DNA of 64,000 nucleotides from Mycobacterium sp. OAS707 (GTDB taxonomy: Bacteria; Actinomycetota; Actinomycetes; Mycobacteriales; Mycobacteriaceae): the NCBI RefSeq assembly GCF_014873705.1, contig NZ_JADBDS010000001.1, positions 2,046,001 to 2,110,000 on the forward strand, in the 5' to 3' direction. Every line of letters starts with the position of its first letter. Position 1 is the stretch's first letter. The notes under the pieces are model-generated. The model was not told the DNA's origin. It ran no database searches and was given only the letters and a program-made list of their open reading frames with translations. The position numbers and the translations under genes were made by a program. Below, piece by piece: positions 1 to 6,744 of this stretch.

Positions 1-1
1 C

Positions 2-199
2 CACTACGCGGCCAGTGAGAGCCGCGAGGACGTGCTGCGCGTCGAGATCAACCGCGTGCGGGCGGCCGCCGACGACCTGCGTGAGCGCTACCGCGACCAG
101 TACCAACTCAACGACGCCGCGGCGAACAACAACCATGTCGACACGGCTTTCGAGGACGCGCACACCACGATCATCAACGGCAGGCATCGCGCCATCTAG
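2..199 (+). CDS. C-terminal end of an unidentified protein (5' truncated by window)
   Basis: An open frame enters from the left edge and ends with TAG at 197-199. It gives 65 residues rich in charged and helical sequence, starting HYAASESREDVLRVEINRVR and ending NGRHRAI. The run of Arg/Glu/Ala suggests a long helix or coiled coil. I do not recognise the family from this fragment. It is likely a real gene because codon use has the strong third-position GC of its neighbours and the downstream crotonase gene begins 44 bases later. It may be transcribed with, or just before, that gene. Confidence 0.5.
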   Translation, partial: HYAASESREDVLRVEINRVRAAADDLRERYRDQYQLNDAAANNNHVDTAFEDAHTTIINGRHRAI

Positions 200-214
200 C
201 AGGTGTTGGCTTTC

Positions 215-240
215 GTAACCTTGTTACGTAACATCGTTAG
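215..240. promoter_or_regulatory. Tandem palindromic operator, probable TetR binding site
   Basis: Two abutting 13-base inverted repeats of form GTAAC-N3-GTTA(C/G) occupy 215-227 (GTAAC ctt GTTAC) and 228-240 (GTAAC atc GTTAG). They also create the perfect palindrome GTTACGTAAC at 223-232. The block ends two bases before the ATG of the crotonase gene, whose operon also encodes a TetR regulator. Autoregulation by that TetR protein is inference. Confidence 0.6.
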
Positions 241-242
241 CC

Positions 243-944
243 ATGGCTGACACCGTCACATACGAGCTCAACGAAACCGTCGCGACGATCACCCTCGACG
301 ACGGCAAAGTCAACGTGCTGGGACCGGCAATGCAGTCGGCGATCAACGAAGCGCTCGACAAGGCCGAGAAGGACTCGGCCAAGGCGGTCGTGATCGCCGG
401 CAACCAGCGTGTGTTCTCCGGCGGCTTCGACTTGGCGGTGTTTCAGTCGGGTGACGCCAAGGCAGCGTTGGGCATGCTCGCGGGTGGCTTCGAGTTGTCG
501 ATGCGTTGCCTGACGTTCCCGGCGCCGGTGATCATGGCGGCGACGGGCCCCGCGATCGCGATGGGATCGTTCCTGCTGCTTTCGGGCGACCATCGGATCG
601 GCCAGCCCAAGTCGAGGTGTCAGGCCATCGAGGTGGCGATCGGCATGACGATTCCGATCTCGGCGATCGAGATCATGCGGGCGCGACTGACGCCTGCCGC
701 GTTCGAGCGCGGCGCGTCGATGGCCGCGACCTTCGCAGGCGACGAGGCGGTCGCGGGCGGCTGGCTCGACGAGCTCGTCGAGGCCGAACGGGTGCTGACC
801 CGGGCGCAGGAGGTGGCGCGCGAGGCGGCTTCGACGTTGCACGCCGGTGCGCACCTGGCAACCAAGCTGAAGGCGCGCGACTCCGCTCTCAAGGCGATCA
901 AGGCCGGAATCGACGGGCTCGCAACCGAATTCACGCTCGGCTAG
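243..944 (+). CDS. echA3: Enoyl-CoA hydratase/isomerase (crotonase) family protein, EchA3-like
   Basis: A 233-residue crotonase-fold protein, expected to act on an acyl-CoA thioester in fatty-acid or related degradation. The N-terminal half carries the crotonase core: DDGKVNVLGPAM near residues 19-30, the first oxyanion segment SGGFDL at 59-64 and a second at about 101-110 (TGPAIAMGSF). IEVAIGMTIP at 129-138 matches the region where active crotonases carry a catalytic Glu. It resembles mycobacterial EchA3, which in M. tuberculosis also lies beside recC, so both similarity and synteny support the name. A TetR gene follows after 7 bases, suggesting one operon. The true substrate cannot be read from the sequence. 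Confidence 0.85.
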   Translation: MADTVTYELNETVATITLDDGKVNVLGPAMQSAINEALDKAEKDSAKAVVIAGNQRVFSGGFDLAVFQSGDAKAALGMLAGGFELSMRCLTFPAPVIMAATGPAIAMGSFLLLSGDHRIGQPKSRCQAIEVAIGMTIPISAIEIMRARLTPAAFERGASMAATFAGDEAVAGGWLDELVEAERVLTRAQEVAREAASTLHAGAHLATKLKARDSALKAIKAGIDGLATEFTLG

Positions 945-951
945 GCCTTCG

Positions 952-1536
952 ATGCCAAGGGCCAAGCAGCGCACGCCCGAGCTTCGGGACCGGCTGCTCG
1001 AGGTCGCGATCAGCACGCTGTCGGACGAGGGCATCGCCCGGTTCACCACCCGTCGGGTGGCCGAGCGGGCAGGCACATCGGTGCCTGCGGTGTACGAGCT
1101 TTTCGACGACAAGGCCGGCCTGGTGCGGGCGATGTTCTTCGAGGGTTTCCGGCTGCTTGGCGCCGAGTTGGCGAAGGTTCCCGTGACGTCCGATCCGCTT
1201 GGGGACGTCGAGCGGCTGGTTCCGGTGTTCCGGTTGTTCTGCCGGGCGTATCCGCGACTGGCGCAGGTGATGTTCTCGCGGCCGTTCGCGGATTTCGAGC
1301 CGGGACCCGAGGAACTGGCGGCAGGGGCGTCGGTTCGCGAGGTGTTCATCGGGCGGATCCAGCGCTGCATCGACGCGGGTCTGCTCAGTGGCGACGCGAA
1401 CGACATCGCACACGTATTGCTCGCTCTGGCACAGGGTTTGGCGGTGCAGGAGGCGGGGCGCTGGCTCGGATCCGGGACGCTGATCGAGCGACGCTGGAAG
1501 CTGGGGGTGACGTCACTGCTGGCCGGGCTGCGATAA
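952..1536 (+). CDS. TetR/AcrR family transcriptional regulator
   Basis: A 194-residue one-component repressor. The N-terminal helix-turn-helix covers about residues 12-58, with the typical run TTRRVAERAGTSVPAVYELF followed by DDKAGLVRAMF. The C-terminal helical domain (residues 75-190) would bind the inducer and resembles the WHG-type TetR C-terminal domain. It starts 7 bases after the crotonase gene and is probably co-transcribed with it. The paired palindromes at 215-240 are the obvious candidate operator. The ligand may be an acyl-CoA made or consumed by the crotonase (inference). Confidence 0.88.
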   Translation: MPRAKQRTPELRDRLLEVAISTLSDEGIARFTTRRVAERAGTSVPAVYELFDDKAGLVRAMFFEGFRLLGAELAKVPVTSDPLGDVERLVPVFRLFCRAYPRLAQVMFSRPFADFEPGPEELAAGASVREVFIGRIQRCIDAGLLSGDANDIAHVLLALAQGLAVQEAGRWLGSGTLIERRWKLGVTSLLAGLR

Positions 1537-1620
1537 TCCTCCTGTGCCCAGTCGCGTCGGCTCGATGTTCGGCCGTACGAGTTGCCGGACGGCAGACGGT
1601 CGGACGCCTCGGGAAACTCG

Positions 1621-1690
1621 TATGTGAAATTGCCCGGCTCTGAGCGACTTTGTCGCTCCCGGCGACTTTGTCGCTCAGAGCCGGGCAATT
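1621..1690. repeat. Long intergenic palindromic repeat, copy 1
   Basis: The outer arms are a perfect 21-base inverted repeat: AATTGCCCGGCTCTGAGCGAC at 1628-1648 against its complement at 1670-1690. Each arm runs into its own small palindrome, GCGAC-TTT-GTCGC (1644-1656 and 1662-1674), so the element can fold as one long hairpin or two small ones. It lies between convergent genes (TetR ending 1536, secreted protein ending 1697) and could act as a two-way terminator. Related copies are at 20230, 32770 and 59791; the leading TATGTGAA is shared with the second copy. Confidence 0.85.
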
Positions 1691-1696
1691 GGGAGG

Positions 1697-2068
1697 TCAT
1701 GCCCTGGGGCAGAAGATCCCGAGAATCTGCGCGCAGTTGTCGCGATTGATCAGCGCCGGCGGTGGTGGCGGCGGCGGGGGCGGAGGCGTATCGCCCTCGA
1801 AGATGTTCTGCGCGACGTTGCCTTGACCGAAGTACACGTACCAGTAGGTGTGGCAGACACTTTCGTCCCAAACCACTGGATTAGTGATGTGATTGCCGGT
1901 CTGAACCGGAGGGTCCCCAGGGCACCAGCGGCACGGCCCCTCCGGGTGGTCGTTCGGGCAGCCGGGCCACGCATCGGCATGTGCAGTGCCGGCAGCCAAC
2001 CCGAAACCGCCCAGGCTCAGGCCCGCGGACACCAGCAATGTCATTGCGAGTCGCGAAACTCGTTTCAT
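1697..2068 (-). CDS. Small secreted Cys/Trp/Pro-rich protein, paralog B
   Basis: A 123-residue protein starting MKRVSRLAM at 2068 behind an AAAGGTG ribosome binding site. Residues 1-30 are a signal peptide (basic start, hydrophobic core, AGTAHADA cleavage region). The mature part has WPGCPNDHPEGPCRWCPGDP, then VWDESVCHTYWYVYFGQG, a run of ten prolines and a C-terminal NRDNCAQILGIFCPRA. The paired cysteines suggest disulfides outside the membrane. It lies 20 bases downstream of a paralog (2089-2493) with the same WCPGD and VCH-x-W/Y-WY features, so the two look like a tandem duplication in one operon. The function is unknown to me. Confidence 0.8.
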   Translation of the reverse strand: MKRVSRLAMTLLVSAGLSLGGFGLAAGTAHADAWPGCPNDHPEGPCRWCPGDPPVQTGNHITNPVVWDESVCHTYWYVYFGQGNVAQNIFEGDTPPPPPPPPPPALINRDNCAQILGIFCPRA

Positions 2069-2088
2069 GTCAACACCTTTCGTCAGAC

Positions 2089-2493
2089 CTACAGCCCGCC
2101 GCACCGCGAGGGCGCGAGGAACGGCGACCACGGTGGGCAATCCGGGGGCAACGGCTGCGGAGGGGGCGGGGTGTAGGGCGGCAGTTCCGGCGGCGGCGGA
2201 CCCGCGTCGTGCGGAACGCCATGCCACGGGTAGATCATGTTGGAGTTGACGTCGACGACGCCCTCCGAGTTCCAATACCAGTCGTGGCAGACGTTCCAAT
2301 CCCAGGGAATCATGTTGCTCCAGGAATACAGCGCGTCGCCCGGACACCAGTGCGTGCACGTCATGCTGCCCGGACAGTTGCCGCCCTGATAGCTCGGGCC
2401 CCAACCGGGATCGGCGTGAGCCGTGGCCATCGCGGCCAGGCCGACTCCGCCGGACACGACGACAGCGGTTGCGAACCGTGACATTCGGCCCAT
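2089..2493 (-). CDS. Small secreted Cys/Trp/Pro-rich protein, paralog A
   Basis: A 134-residue exported protein with a signal peptide (residues 1-27, MGRMSRFATAVVV to ATAHA). The mature chain has DPGWGPSYQGGNCPG, THWCPGD, WNVCHDWYWNSEG and a proline-rich tail (PPPPELPPYTPPPPQPLPPDCPP). It shares the WCPGD block, the VCH-W-Y block and the Pro-rich C-terminal region with its downstream neighbour. The start at 2493 has GGAAGC eight bases upstream. It is the first gene of a two-gene minus-strand operon. I recognise it only as a mycobacterial-style secreted hypothetical protein. Confidence 0.8.
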   Translation of the reverse strand: MGRMSRFATAVVVSGGVGLAAMATAHADPGWGPSYQGGNCPGSMTCTHWCPGDALYSWSNMIPWDWNVCHDWYWNSEGVVDVNSNMIYPWHGVPHDAGPPPPELPPYTPPPPQPLPPDCPPWSPFLAPSRCGGL

Positions 2494-2509
2494 GGTTGCT
2501 TCCTTTCGT

Positions 2510-2567
2510 AAGGCGCCACCCCGCTGGCGATGCGGTCACTACCACCCCAACCTGCGGCGGGCGCCTT
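2510..2567. promoter_or_regulatory. Intergenic inverted repeat between divergent genes
   Basis: AAGGCGCC at 2510-2517 is repeated in perfect inverse (GGCGCCTT) at 2560-2567, in the divergent region between the secreted-protein operon and the gene starting at 2690. It may be a paired regulator site or a 5' leader hairpin. No further support is visible. Confidence 0.3.
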
Positions 2568-2636
2568 GGAGGATTCTTGGAGCCCTGCATGTCGGGGAAA
2601 TCCAGTACAACCCTGGCGACCCGCTACCGATCCCAA

Positions 2637-2657
2637 GTTGAGGCAATTGCCCCATGC
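2637..2657 (+). promoter_or_regulatory. Palindromic motif, copy 1 (candidate LuxR-type operator)
   Basis: GTTGAGGCAATTGCCCCATGC begins 53 bases before the ATG at 2690. The centre GGCAATTGCC is a perfect 10-base palindrome. An almost identical 21-mer (one mismatch) sits at 4955-4975, 54 bases before the next gene cluster at 5009. The length and imperfect dyad resemble sites for NarL/FixJ/LuxR-type helix-turn-helix domains, and the gene between the copies encodes such a domain. Confidence 0.55.
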
Positions 2658-2689
2658 CCTGGCCGGCTCGGACGGCACACCATTGGCCC

Positions 2690-3421
2690 ATGACAAGCAC
2701 CCCACAAGCCGCCGCGGCCGCCACCAAGGATCTGGAGTTGCCGCCCGGGGACGACGAGCGCGTTGTCGGCTTCGGCGTCATGGGCCTGCCGTTCGCCAAC
2801 GGCCACTACCTGGCTTTCCGCGACTTCCCCGCGACCTCGTTCGCGCCCGGCTACCTTTCGGTGTGGCATCGCACTCCGGACGGCGTCTGGACTTTCTATG
2901 CCACCACGCCGGGCCCGCAGAGCTGCTCGCGCTACTTCAGCTCGGCGACCCCGGTCGAGCCCCAGGTGTGCGATATCGGCTCCAGCTGGCTCACGCCGTG
3001 GTCGCTGCTGATTTCGATCGAGGATGTGCTGCAGTGGCGCGTCGACGTCGAACAGACGTGGGCGACCCGCCTGATGAGCGCCGTCGGCGGCCATCTGCCC
3101 ACCGCGGCCTGGACCAGCCGCGGCATGCTGAAAGCGATGGGCGCCATCGTCGGCCCGCTGCTCGGCGTCGGAAGGATGCGGCTGACCGGGCACCTGCCGA
3201 ACGGCCAGGAGTTCCGGATCGCGCCCAAACAAGTCTGGGCCGTGGCCGATTCGACGGCCGTCGTAAGGGGCGAGAACCTGGGCCGCGTCGGTCCGCACGC
3301 CGTGCAGGGCAACCTCGCCGACTTCCAGCTCCCCCAACGCGGCATCTGCGCCGTCGCTCAAGGCCGCTTCGAGCCGTTCGACATCGCGCGGCATCTCGAC
3401 GGGGACAGAATCGGCATATGA
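2690..3421 (+). CDS. Conserved protein of unknown function, coupled to HD-GYP/LuxR gene
   Basis: A 243-residue protein starting MTSTPQAAAAATKDLELPPG; an in-frame ATG at 2654 is an alternative but lies inside the upstream motif. No signal peptide or membrane helix is evident. The body has many aromatic and beta-prone segments (GHYLAFRDFPATSFAPGYLSVW, DGVWTFYATTPGPQSCSRYF, LTGHLPNGQEFRIAPKQVW), which loosely recalls lipocalin-like ligand-binding folds, but I cannot assign a family. Its stop overlaps the start of the next gene by 4 bases (ATGA), so the two are translationally coupled and may work together, for example as sensor input and regulator (inference). Confidence 0.75.
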   Translation: MTSTPQAAAAATKDLELPPGDDERVVGFGVMGLPFANGHYLAFRDFPATSFAPGYLSVWHRTPDGVWTFYATTPGPQSCSRYFSSATPVEPQVCDIGSSWLTPWSLLISIEDVLQWRVDVEQTWATRLMSAVGGHLPTAAWTSRGMLKAMGAIVGPLLGVGRMRLTGHLPNGQEFRIAPKQVWAVADSTAVVRGENLGRVGPHAVQGNLADFQLPQRGICAVAQGRFEPFDIARHLDGDRIGI

Positions 3422-4959
3422 CTACCCGCGCTGAGGTGCTGGCCGCGCTGTCGGTGGCCGTCGACCTCGGTCTCGGCCAACCCGCGGAGCACATGCTGCG
3501 GTCGGCGCTGATCGCCACGCGGCTCGCCGAACGCATGGGACTGCCGCAGGCGCAACGGGATCACATCTACTACACGACGCTGATCATGTGGATCGGCTGT
3601 CACGCCGATTCGCACGAATACGCGCGGTGGTTCGGCGACGACATCTCGGTGCGCCGCAGCTCGTATCTGGTCGACTGGTCTGGGCTGCCGTATCAACGCT
3701 TCCTGCTCACCAACATCCGGCACGGCGAATCGCTGCTGCAGCGACTGAAGACCATCTCGACGCTGTATCTCAACGCCCGCGGTCAGATCTCGAATCTCAT
3801 CCATTCGCACTGCACATCGGCGGCCCTGCTGGCCGAGCGCATCGGCCTGGCCACCGATGTGCAGACCGCGCTGCGGTTCACCTTCGAGCGGTTCGACGGC
3901 GGCGGCCTGCCGAACGGCGCTGCGGGCGAGGCGATCCCGATCGAGATGCGCGTCGCACAGGTGGCCGACATGGTCGAAGTGCACCAGCGCGAGTACGGCA
4001 CGGTCGGCGCGGTTGCGATGGCGCGCAACCGGCGCGGCGGGCAGTTCGATCCCGCGGTCGTCGACGCGTTCACCGCGGACGCGGAATCGCTGCTCGCCAT
4101 CCCGTCGACCGGTGACGTCTGGACGATGGCGCTACAGCAGGCACCCGATCGGCACATCACGCTAGACGAGCAGGCTCTCGACCACCTCATCGTCGCCATC
4201 GGAGACTTCGTCGACCTGAAATGTCCATTCACGCTGGGACATTCGCGGGCGACCGCGCAGCTTGCTGCCGACGCCGCGGCGGCCGCGGGCCTCGACGCCG
4301 ATGCCGTCACTTTGACCCGCAGGGCCGCCCACATTCACGACATCGGCCGGATCGGCGTATCCAACCAAATCTGGTCCAAGCCAGGCGAATTGACGATGGC
4401 CGAATTCGAGCGGATGCGGCTGCATCCGTATCTGACCGAACGCATCCTGCATCGGGTGCCCGGGCTGAAGGACGTGGCCGAGATCGCCGCGAATCATCAT
4501 GAGTGCCTGAATGGCACGGGATATCCGCGGGGGTTGTCGGCGCGGCAGCTGACGATGCCGGATCGGCTAGTGGCGGCCGCGGTCAGCTATCAGTCCGCAC
4601 TCGAGCCACGGCCGTATCGCGAGGCGATGTCGCCGGAGAGCGCGGCGCGACGGCTGCGAAACCGGGTGCGCGACGGTGAGCTCGACGAGATCGCCGTCGA
4701 CGCGGTGCTGCACGCCGCAGGTCACGCGTCGCTCAGATCCAAGCCGCGGCCCGATGGGCTGACGGCGCGCGAGGTGGATGTACTTCGCCTCGTGGCGCAG
4801 GGCGCGACCAACAAGGAGATCGCCACGAAGCTGGTGATCAGCGAGAAAACCGCCCGCAACCACGTCGAACGTACTTATGCCAAGATCGGTGTTTCGAACC
4901 GGATCGGCGCCAGCATGTACGCGCTCGAACGAGGTCTGGTCGGGCGCGTCGAGAGTTGA
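3418..4959 (+). CDS. HD-GYP domain protein with C-terminal LuxR DNA-binding domain
   Basis: A 513-residue regulator. The C-terminal HD-GYP module has the HD pair at residues 307-308 (HIHDIGRIG), then WSKPGELTMAEFERMRLHP, and the signature NHHECLNGTGYPRGL near residues 359-373. The N-terminal half (about 1-190) looks like a second, degenerate HD-GYP copy: WIGCHAD, HSHCTSAALLAERIGL and ERFDGGGLPNGAAGEAIP. A LuxR-type helix-turn-helix follows at about 440-513 (LTAREVDVLRLVAQGATNKEIA). HD-GYP domains often hydrolyse cyclic di-GMP; fusion to a DNA-binding domain suggests nucleotide-responsive transcription control, which is inference. The ATG overlaps the preceding stop. Near-identical palindromes flank the gene pair at 2637 and 4955. 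Confidence 0.85.
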   Translation: MTTRAEVLAALSVAVDLGLGQPAEHMLRSALIATRLAERMGLPQAQRDHIYYTTLIMWIGCHADSHEYARWFGDDISVRRSSYLVDWSGLPYQRFLLTNIRHGESLLQRLKTISTLYLNARGQISNLIHSHCTSAALLAERIGLATDVQTALRFTFERFDGGGLPNGAAGEAIPIEMRVAQVADMVEVHQREYGTVGAVAMARNRRGGQFDPAVVDAFTADAESLLAIPSTGDVWTMALQQAPDRHITLDEQALDHLIVAIGDFVDLKCPFTLGHSRATAQLAADAAAAAGLDADAVTLTRRAAHIHDIGRIGVSNQIWSKPGELTMAEFERMRLHPYLTERILHRVPGLKDVAEIAANHHECLNGTGYPRGLSARQLTMPDRLVAAAVSYQSALEPRPYREAMSPESAARRLRNRVRDGELDEIAVDAVLHAAGHASLRSKPRPDGLTAREVDVLRLVAQGATNKEIATKLVISEKTARNHVERTYAKIGVSNRIGASMYALERGLVGRVES

Positions 4960-4975
4960 GGCAAATGCCCCATGC
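4955..4975 (+). promoter_or_regulatory. Palindromic motif, copy 2 (candidate LuxR-type operator)
   Basis: GTTGAGGCAAATGCCCCATGC differs from the motif at 2637-2657 by one base and lies 54 bases before the ATG at 5009, nearly the same distance as copy 1 (53 bases). It overlaps the stop codon of the HD-GYP/LuxR gene. Conserved sequence and spacing in front of two transcription units argue for a shared promoter or operator. Confidence 0.55.
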
Positions 4976-5008
4976 GCGGGGCACCAGCCCGGCGCGACGC
5001 TGACAGCC

Positions 5009-5764
5009 ATGAACCGTTATTTCGCAATCACTTACGGCGCGATCAGCTATGCGCTGTTTCTCGTCGTGTTCGTCTATGCCATCGGCTTCGTCGGGGGGTT
5101 GACCCCGCGCAGCGTCGACAACGCGATCGCCGCTCCCGTCGGCCAGGCGATAACCATCGACGTCGCGCTCCTCACCCTGTTCGCGGTGCAGCACAGCGTG
5201 ATGGCACGCCCGGCGTTCAAGCGATGGTGGACGCGCTACGTTCCTCAGCCGGTCGAGCGCAGCACCTACGTGCTGCTCGCGAGTCTTGTTCTGGCTCTGC
5301 TGCTTTGGCAGTGGCGGCAGCTTACCGGCGTCATGTGGGACGTGAACTCGCAGCCGGTGCGGCTGGTGATCTGGGCGCTGTTCTGGCTCGGCTGGGCGAT
5401 CGTGCTGGCGTCGACGTTCATGATCAACCACTTCGAGCTGTTCGGGCTGCGGCAGGTGTTCGCGGTGTGGCGGTCGCGGCCGCAGGCGCAAACGGGCTTC
5501 CGCACGACGCTGTTCTATCGCGTGGTGCGTCATCCACTGAACCTCGGCTTCATCGTCGCGTTCTGGGCGGCGCCGACGATGACCGCCGGGCATCTGCTGT
5601 TCGCCTGCGTGACGACGGCGTGGATCCTGGTGGCGATGCAACTGGAGGAACGCGACCTGACCGCCACGCTCGGTGCGCGCTACGACGCATACCGCCAGAC
5701 CGTCCCGATGCTGGTGCCGCGGCCACGCGCGCGGATGCGCCGCCCTGACATGATGAAGGAGTGA
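5009..5764 (+). CDS. mddA: MddA-like methanethiol S-methyltransferase (NnrU/ICMT-like membrane protein)
   Basis: A 251-residue membrane protein with about five to six hydrophobic segments, starting MNRYFAITYGAISYALFLVV. It has the features of the MddA branch of the isoprenylcysteine methyltransferase-like family: FAVQHSVMARPAFKRWW near residues 65-80, MINHFELFGLRQVF near 135-148, RHPLNLGFIVAFWAAPTMT near 175-193, and the C-terminal QLEERDL...GARYDAYRQTVPMLVP. Known MddA enzymes methylate methanethiol to dimethyl sulfide using SAM. A CorA-like gene begins with a 4-base overlap (GTGA), so they form one transcript. The substrate has not been proved. Confidence 0.75.
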   Translation: MNRYFAITYGAISYALFLVVFVYAIGFVGGLTPRSVDNAIAAPVGQAITIDVALLTLFAVQHSVMARPAFKRWWTRYVPQPVERSTYVLLASLVLALLLWQWRQLTGVMWDVNSQPVRLVIWALFWLGWAIVLASTFMINHFELFGLRQVFAVWRSRPQAQTGFRTTLFYRVVRHPLNLGFIVAFWAAPTMTAGHLLFACVTTAWILVAMQLEERDLTATLGARYDAYRQTVPMLVPRPRARMRRPDMMKE

Positions 5765-6744
5765 CGCACGTCCGAGGCCGGGTCTGGCGGGCCGGCAAGC
5801 CGCAGGACGATTTCGACTTCCCGTCGATCTCGGACTACCTGGCCGAAGAGGACACCCTGGTGTGGTGCGACATCTACGACCCCGACCATGCGATCCTCAA
5901 GGACCTGGCCGAAGAGCTGAGCCTGAACAGCTGGGCCGTCGAGGACGCGATCGCCGAGTCCGAACGCACCAAGGCCGTCGTCTACCGCACCCACACCTTC
6001 GTCACGGTGTACGGCGTCTCGACCCGCGAGCCCGCCGATGACACGGAGTCGATGCTCGACGTGCACCGCATCTCCGGGTTCGTGTTGCCGCGGGGGTTGA
6101 TCACGGTGCGGCTGTCACCGCATTTCGACATCGATGCGGTGTCTCAGCGGTTCGACGAACTCGGCGGCCAGGAATACGGGGTCGGCTCGCTGGTGCACGG
6201 GCTGCTCGATGTGGTGGTCGACGGGCACTTCGACGCGGTGCAGAAGCTCGACGAAGGCATCGAGAGCGTCGAAGACGACCTGTTCGAGAACAGCCCGCGG
6301 AAAGATTTCCAGCGCAAGACATTCCGGATGCGCAAGGACCTGGTCGAGCTGCGGCGCGTGGTGCTGCCGATGCGCGAGGTCGTCAACTCCATCCAGCATC
6401 GGCGTCTCGACGCGAAGACGGCACCCGAACTCGATCCGCTGTACTCGGACCTATACGACCACGTGCTGCGCGTCTCGGAGTGGACAGAGTCGTTGCGCGA
6501 CATGGTGACAACCGTGTTCGAAACGAACCTGTCGCTGCAGGATGCCCGGCTGAACACGGTGATGAAGAAGCTGACCGGGTGGGCGGCGATCATCGCGGTG
6601 CCGACCGCGATCACCGGGTTCTACGGCCAGAACGTCGAGTACCCGGGGATCAACACCTTCTCGGGATTTCTGGTCAGCACGTCGGTCATCGTGCTGATGG
6701 TCATCGTGCTGTACTGGATGTTCCGCCGACGAGATTGGCTGTGA
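5761..6744 (+). CDS. corA: CorA-family magnesium/cobalt transporter with GQN in place of GMN
   Basis: A 327-residue CorA-family channel starting with GTG at 5761. The N-terminal cytoplasmic alpha/beta domain (1-about 250) ends in a long helix; two membrane helices close the protein (WAAIIAVPTAITGFYGQN and SGFLVSTSVIVLMVIVLYWMF), followed by a basic tail RRRDWL. The CorA signature YGMN reads YGQN (TGFYGQNVEYPG). The Gly-Met-Asn loop is the ion selectivity entrance in studied CorA proteins, so this member may differ in selectivity or transport direction. It is coupled to the MddA-like gene. Its 3' end overlaps the convergent oxidoreductase gene by 44 bases. Confidence 0.85.
   Translation: MTHVRGRVWRAGKPQDDFDFPSISDYLAEEDTLVWCDIYDPDHAILKDLAEELSLNSWAVEDAIAESERTKAVVYRTHTFVTVYGVSTREPADDTESMLDVHRISGFVLPRGLITVRLSPHFDIDAVSQRFDELGGQEYGVGSLVHGLLDVVVDGHFDAVQKLDEGIESVEDDLFENSPRKDFQRKTFRMRKDLVELRRVVLPMREVVNSIQHRRLDAKTAPELDPLYSDLYDHVLRVSEWTESLRDMVTTVFETNLSLQDARLNTVMKKLTGWAAIIAVPTAITGFYGQNVEYPGINTFSGFLVSTSVIVLMVIVLYWMFRRRDWL

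Noticed and set aside
237..1871. 544-residue minus-strand open frame opposite the crotonase and TetR genes
   Set aside because: Composition is Arg/Ser/His-rich mirror sequence of the real plus-strand genes; it runs through repeat copy 1 and matches no family I know.
2530..3417. N-terminal extension of the HD-GYP/LuxR frame
   Set aside because: It overlaps the 2690-3421 gene in another frame and is Arg/Pro-rich; ATG 3418 with the ATGA overlap is a far better start.
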